Below, piece by piece: positions 4,688 to 7,744 of a stretch of 7,744 nucleotides of DNA. The stretch's first letter is position 1; the number at the start of each line of letters is the position of its first letter. The stretch spans positions 1-7,744 of the forward strand of contig JAODBP010000088.1 in NCBI GenBank assembly GCA_025464025.1. Reading direction: 5' to 3'. Both the position numbers and the translations under genes were made by a program. This stretch comes from Actinomycetes bacterium (GTDB lineage: Bacteria > Actinomycetota > Acidimicrobiia > Acidimicrobiales > CADCSY01). A model generated the notes under the pieces. It did not search any database, was not told the origin of the DNA, and saw only the letters and a program-made list of their open reading frames with translations.

Positions 4688-6447
4688 ACGACCCCGTCGA
4701 CCCCACCGTCCGTCGGCGCGCCATCAAGGCGGCGCGCGGCGAGGAGCCGTTCGACCTGCTCCTCACCGGCGGCACGGTCGTCGACGTGGGGGTGGGCGAG
4801 CTGCGCCCGGCCGACGTCGGCATCGTCGGGCCGCTGGTGGCCAGCGTCCACGCGCCCGGCTCCCGCACCGACGCCCTCGACGTCATGGACGTCACCGGGA
4901 AGTACCTGGCGCCCGGCTACATGGACCTGCACGTCCACTTCGAGTCGTCGATGCTCACGCCCGGCGGCTACTGCCAGGCCGTGCTCCCTCGGGGCACGAC
5001 GACGATCTTCTGCGACCCCCACGAGCTGGCCAACGTGGTCGGCGTCGCCGGCGTGCGCTACTCGGTCGAGGCCAGCCGTGGGCTCCCGATGCGGGTCGTC
5101 GTCCAGGCCCCGTCGTGCGTGCCGCCCCAGCCCGGGCTCGAGCTGTCGGGCGCCGACCTCTTCCGACCCGACGTCGAGGAGATGCTCTCGTGGGACGAGG
5201 TCGGTGGGCTGGCCGAGGTGATGGACATGCTGGGCGTGCTCGGCGGCGACGACCGCATGGTCGGCGTGGTCGAGGCCGGGCTCGAGAGCGGCAAGCTCGT
5301 CTGCGGCCACGCCGCCGGTCTGACGGGCCAGGCGCTCCAGGCCTACCTGTGCGCGGGCATCACGTCCGACCACGAGGTGTTCAGCGAGCCCGACGCCCTG
5401 GAGAAGATCCGCGCCGGGATGACCGTGGAGCTGCGGGGGATGATGAACTCGATCCTCCCCGGCATCGTGGCCGAGGTGAACGCGCTGCCGATCCCGCCGA
5501 CCCACCTGGTCGCCGCCACCGACGACCTGTTCGCCCTCACCCTGCTGGAGGATGGCGGCATCGACCACCTGCTGCGCCGCCTCGTCGAGCACGGCATGGA
5601 CCCGATCCTCGCCCTGCGCTGCGCCACCTACCACGCCGCCTACCGCATGCAGCGCACCGACCTCGGCCTGGTCGCCGCCGGCCGGCGGGCCGACCTGGTC
5701 GTGCTGCCCGACCTCGTGTCGTTCACCCCCGACGAGGTCTTCTACGACGGGCGCCACGTCGCGTCGGGTGGCGAGCTGCTCGTCGACGTCGTCGAGGGTC
5801 CGAGCGACCCGCCCCTCGACACCATGAAGCTCACCGGCGTCACGGCCGACGACATGCGCGTGCGCCTCGACGTGCCCGACGGCGTGCACCGGGTCCGGAC
5901 CCTGGCCGACGCCGTGATCACCCGCTGGGCCGAGGCCGAGGTCACCGTGACCGACGGCGTGGTGGCGCCGCCGCCCGGCCACGTCGTGCAGGCGACCGTG
6001 CACCGCCACGGTCGCATCCCGGCCACGCCCCACGCCTTCCTGCTGTCGGGATGGGGCGACTGGACCGGCGCCATCGCCACGACGGTTGCCCACGACACCC
6101 ACAACCTCGTCGTGTTCGGCCGCGACGCCGACGACATGGCGCTGGCGGCCAACGCGGTGATCGCCACCGGCGGGGGCGTGGCCGTGGCCTCGGGTGGTGA
6201 GCTGGTGGCGTCGATCGCCCTCCCGGTGGCCGGCATCCTCTCGCCCCTCCCGGCGAAGGAAGTCGCAGCGATCCAGCGCACCGTGCAGGATGCAGCGGTG
6301 AGGATCGGTCTCCACACCCCGCTGCTGAGCCAGCCCCTGTTCCAGGTGATGACGTCGTCACTGGCGTGCCTGCCCGGTCCCCACGTCACCGACCTGGGGC
6401 TGATCGACGGCGACACCGGCGAGCTCGTGCCCTCCATGCTCCTGTGA
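4684..6447 (+). CDS. Adenine-deaminase-like amidohydrolase (COG1001/AdeC family), divergent
   Basis: The 587-residue product has the full two-part architecture of AdeC-type adenine deaminases (adenine to hypoxanthine plus ammonia, metal-dependent). An N-terminal small beta segment with LLLTGGTVVDV is followed by the metal-binding GYMDLHVHFESSMLTPGG (H83, H85, E87). Then come TTTIFCDPHELANVVG (D111, H113, E114), APSCVP (142-147), E178 in GGLAEVM, GHAAGL (208-213), SDHE (228-231) and TDD (279-281). The C-terminal domain has VAHDTHNLVVFG (468-479), GGG at 496-498 and DLGLIDGDTGE near the end. Some inner motifs differ from the form I recall: RGMM (251-254) stands where REGS is usual, and GGID (291-294) where GHIN/GHID is usual. 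Substrate preference may therefore have shifted away from adenine. The GTG overlaps the previous stop by 4 nt and the next gene starts inside this stop. Confidence 0.85.
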   Translation: MNDPVDPTVRRRAIKAARGEEPFDLLLTGGTVVDVGVGELRPADVGIVGPLVASVHAPGSRTDALDVMDVTGKYLAPGYMDLHVHFESSMLTPGGYCQAVLPRGTTTIFCDPHELANVVGVAGVRYSVEASRGLPMRVVVQAPSCVPPQPGLELSGADLFRPDVEEMLSWDEVGGLAEVMDMLGVLGGDDRMVGVVEAGLESGKLVCGHAAGLTGQALQAYLCAGITSDHEVFSEPDALEKIRAGMTVELRGMMNSILPGIVAEVNALPIPPTHLVAATDDLFALTLLEDGGIDHLLRRLVEHGMDPILALRCATYHAAYRMQRTDLGLVAAGRRADLVVLPDLVSFTPDEVFYDGRHVASGGELLVDVVEGPSDPPLDTMKLTGVTADDMRVRLDVPDGVHRVRTLADAVITRWAEAEVTVTDGVVAPPPGHVVQATVHRHGRIPATPHAFLLSGWGDWTGAIATTVAHDTHNLVVFGRDADDMALAANAVIATGGGVAVASGGELVASIALPVAGILSPLPAKEVAAIQRTVQDAAVRIGLHTPLLSQPLFQVMTSSLACLPGPHVTDLGLIDGDTGELVPSMLL

Positions 6448-7744
6448 CGTCGACGGCCCCCGAGGCCGGCGCCGACATCGAGGGTCACCCGCAGCGCTGG
6501 TGGGCGCTCGTCTTCCTGTGCCTGACGTTGGGGATGGTCTCCCTCGACAACTCGATCCTCAACGTCGCCCTGCCCCACATCCGCGACCAGCTCGGCGCCA
6601 GCGAGAGCGGGCTCCAGTGGATCACGACGGCCTACAGCCTGGTGCTGGCCGGGATGCTCCTGCCCCTCGGCGTGATCGGCGACCGGCACGGGCGCAAGGT
6701 GCTGCTGGTGACCGGCCTCGCCATCTTCGGCGCGGCCTCCGCGCTCGCCGCCTTCACGACGTCGACCGGGGTCCTCGTGGTGGCGCGCGGCCTGATGGGC
6801 GTCGGCGGCGCGTGCGCCATGCCGGCGACGCTCTCGATCATCGGCAACATCTTCCTGGAGCACGAGCGACCCAAGGCCATCGCCATCTGGTCGTCGACGG
6901 CGGGGATGACGGCCGCGGCCGGCCCGGTCGCCGGTGGCCTCCTGCTCGACCGGTTCTGGTGGGGCTCGGTGTTCCTGGTGAACGTGCCCGTCGCCATCGC
7001 CGTGGCCGTCGGGGCGATCGTGCTGGTGCCGGAGTCGCGCGACGTCGCCTCGCCCAAGGTCGACCGGCGCAGCGCCCTCACCTGGTGGGGCTCCCTCACC
7101 GCCGCCCTGTTCGCGATCATCGAGGCACCGCAGCGGGGCTACACGTCCGGGCCGGTGCTCCTCGCCGCCCTCGTGGCCGTCGTGCTCTTCACCCTCTTCC
7201 GCATCCAGGAGGGCCGGACGGACGGGCCGCTGGTCGACGCCGAGACCGCCGCCGACCTGCGGCTGTGGGCCGGCATGGCCACCATGGCCGCCCTCTTCCT
7301 CACCCTGTTGGGCGGGCAGTTCGTGGTGACCCAGTGGCTCCAGGGGCCGCGGGCCCTCTCCGCCCTCGCCGCCGGCATGTGCTTCGTCCCCGGGGCCCTG
7401 GCCTCGATGGTGACCGGCCTGCTCAACCCCCGCTTCGTGGCCCGCTGGGACCACGCCGCGGCCGCGGCGACGGCGCTCCTGCTGCTCGCCGTCGGTGCGG
7501 CGGGCGTCAGCGTCGCCATCCTCGCCGGGTCGGTCCCGGCCGCGATCGCCACGTTCGCCCTGATCGGGTGCGGCGTCGGCGTCGGTTCCCCCACCGGCGC
7601 CGAGCTCATCATGTCGGCCGCCCCACCGGCCCGGGCCGGCTCGGCCGCCGGCGTCAACGAGACGATCGTCGAAGCGGCCGGTGCGCTCGGCGTCGCCGTG
7701 CTCGGCTCGGTGCTGGCCGGGAGCCACAGCTTCGCGAGGCCCCT
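6444..7744 (+). CDS. MFS transporter, DHA2 (EmrB/QacA) drug-resistance family, 3' end off window
   Basis: The visible 433 residues belong to a 14-helix proton-driven transporter of the inner membrane. A short polar N-terminus leads into helix 1 with LDNSILNVALP (residues 34-44), where D35 is the DHA2 hallmark acidic residue. Motif A is GVIGDRHGRK (76-85) and motif C is AAAGPVAGGLLLDRFWW (157-173). A further FLVNVPVAI signature follows, then about six or more hydrophobic segments until the edge. Family members normally export drugs or small organic compounds, though some act in uptake. The GTG overlaps the amidohydrolase stop (GTGA), so it is the last visible gene of the coupled operon. It may move the pathway substrate or product, or protect the cell from it. 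About 50-100 residues are likely missing. Confidence 0.88.
   Translation, partial: MTSTAPEAGADIEGHPQRWWALVFLCLTLGMVSLDNSILNVALPHIRDQLGASESGLQWITTAYSLVLAGMLLPLGVIGDRHGRKVLLVTGLAIFGAASALAAFTTSTGVLVVARGLMGVGGACAMPATLSIIGNIFLEHERPKAIAIWSSTAGMTAAAGPVAGGLLLDRFWWGSVFLVNVPVAIAVAVGAIVLVPESRDVASPKVDRRSALTWWGSLTAALFAIIEAPQRGYTSGPVLLAALVAVVLFTLFRIQEGRTDGPLVDAETAADLRLWAGMATMAALFLTLLGGQFVVTQWLQGPRALSALAAGMCFVPGALASMVTGLLNPRFVARWDHAAAAATALLLLAVGAAGVSVAILAGSVPAAIATFALIGCGVGVGSPTGAELIMSAAPPARAGSAAGVNETIVEAAGALGVAVLGSVLAGSHSFARP

Noticed and set aside
4573..6315. Long open frame on the minus strand (580 codons) opposite the adenine-deaminase-like gene
   Set aside because: Composition is rich in Gly, Ala, Arg, His and Val with no family motif. 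It is the usual antisense shadow of a GC-rich gene, whose own strand carries clear catalytic motifs.
5742..7727. Long open frame on the minus strand (661 codons) opposite the MFS gene
   Set aside because: It is low-complexity and His/Gly/Arg-rich without recognisable domains, while the plus strand encodes an obvious transporter.
1..7744. CRISPR arrays, tRNA or rRNA genes, insertion sequences
   Set aside because: No regularly spaced repeats, no tRNA-like cloverleaf or rRNA segments, and no transposase motifs were found in reading both strands.

Overview
The window is a very GC-rich (about 70% G+C by eye) stretch of an actinobacterial-type genome. Evidence for this is the strong G/C third-position bias, frequent GTG starts, start-stop overlaps of the GTGA/ATGA kind, a Tat component with the actinobacterial FGSTKLP-type signature, and an AbiEi/DUF559-type gene of the sort common in high-GC Gram-positives. 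My best guess from overall style is the Acidimicrobiia, but no marker gene here proves it.

Layout: (1) 1-404, minus strand, the N-terminal part of an AbiEi-antitoxin-like winged-helix protein running off the left edge. (2) 405-542, an intergenic region with a perfect 17-bp inverted repeat around a 4-nt loop. (3) 543-683, plus strand, a tiny TatA-like protein (46 aa), possibly leaderless. (4) 754-1506, a TauD/TfdA-type Fe(II)/2-oxoglutarate dioxygenase. (5) 1505-1634, a 120-bp spacer with a direct repeat of GCGAGCG and nested inverted repeats, reaching into the next start codon. (6) 1628-7744, five tightly packed plus-strand genes: Rieske oxygenase A, an adenosine-deaminase-family protein, Rieske oxygenase B, an adenine-deaminase (COG1001/AdeC-like) amidohydrolase, and a DHA2-type MFS transporter cut by the right edge. 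The gaps in this block are one of 10 nt and then three 4-nt overlaps, so it is almost certainly one translationally coupled operon.

The most interesting content is this operon, with the dioxygenase gene just upstream. Two VanA/NdmA-like single-component Rieske oxygenases alternate with two unrelated zinc/metal deaminases of the adenosine and adenine families, followed by a drug-type transporter. My inference is a pathway that oxidatively trims (N- or O-dealkylates or hydroxylates) a purine-like compound and deaminates the product, with uptake or efflux by the MFS protein. Candidate substrates are N-alkyl adenines, cytokinin-like compounds or a purine-derived metabolite, but the sequence does not fix the substrate or whether the pathway is catabolic, detoxifying or biosynthetic. 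No ferredoxin or reductase for the Rieske enzymes and no regulator gene lie in the window.
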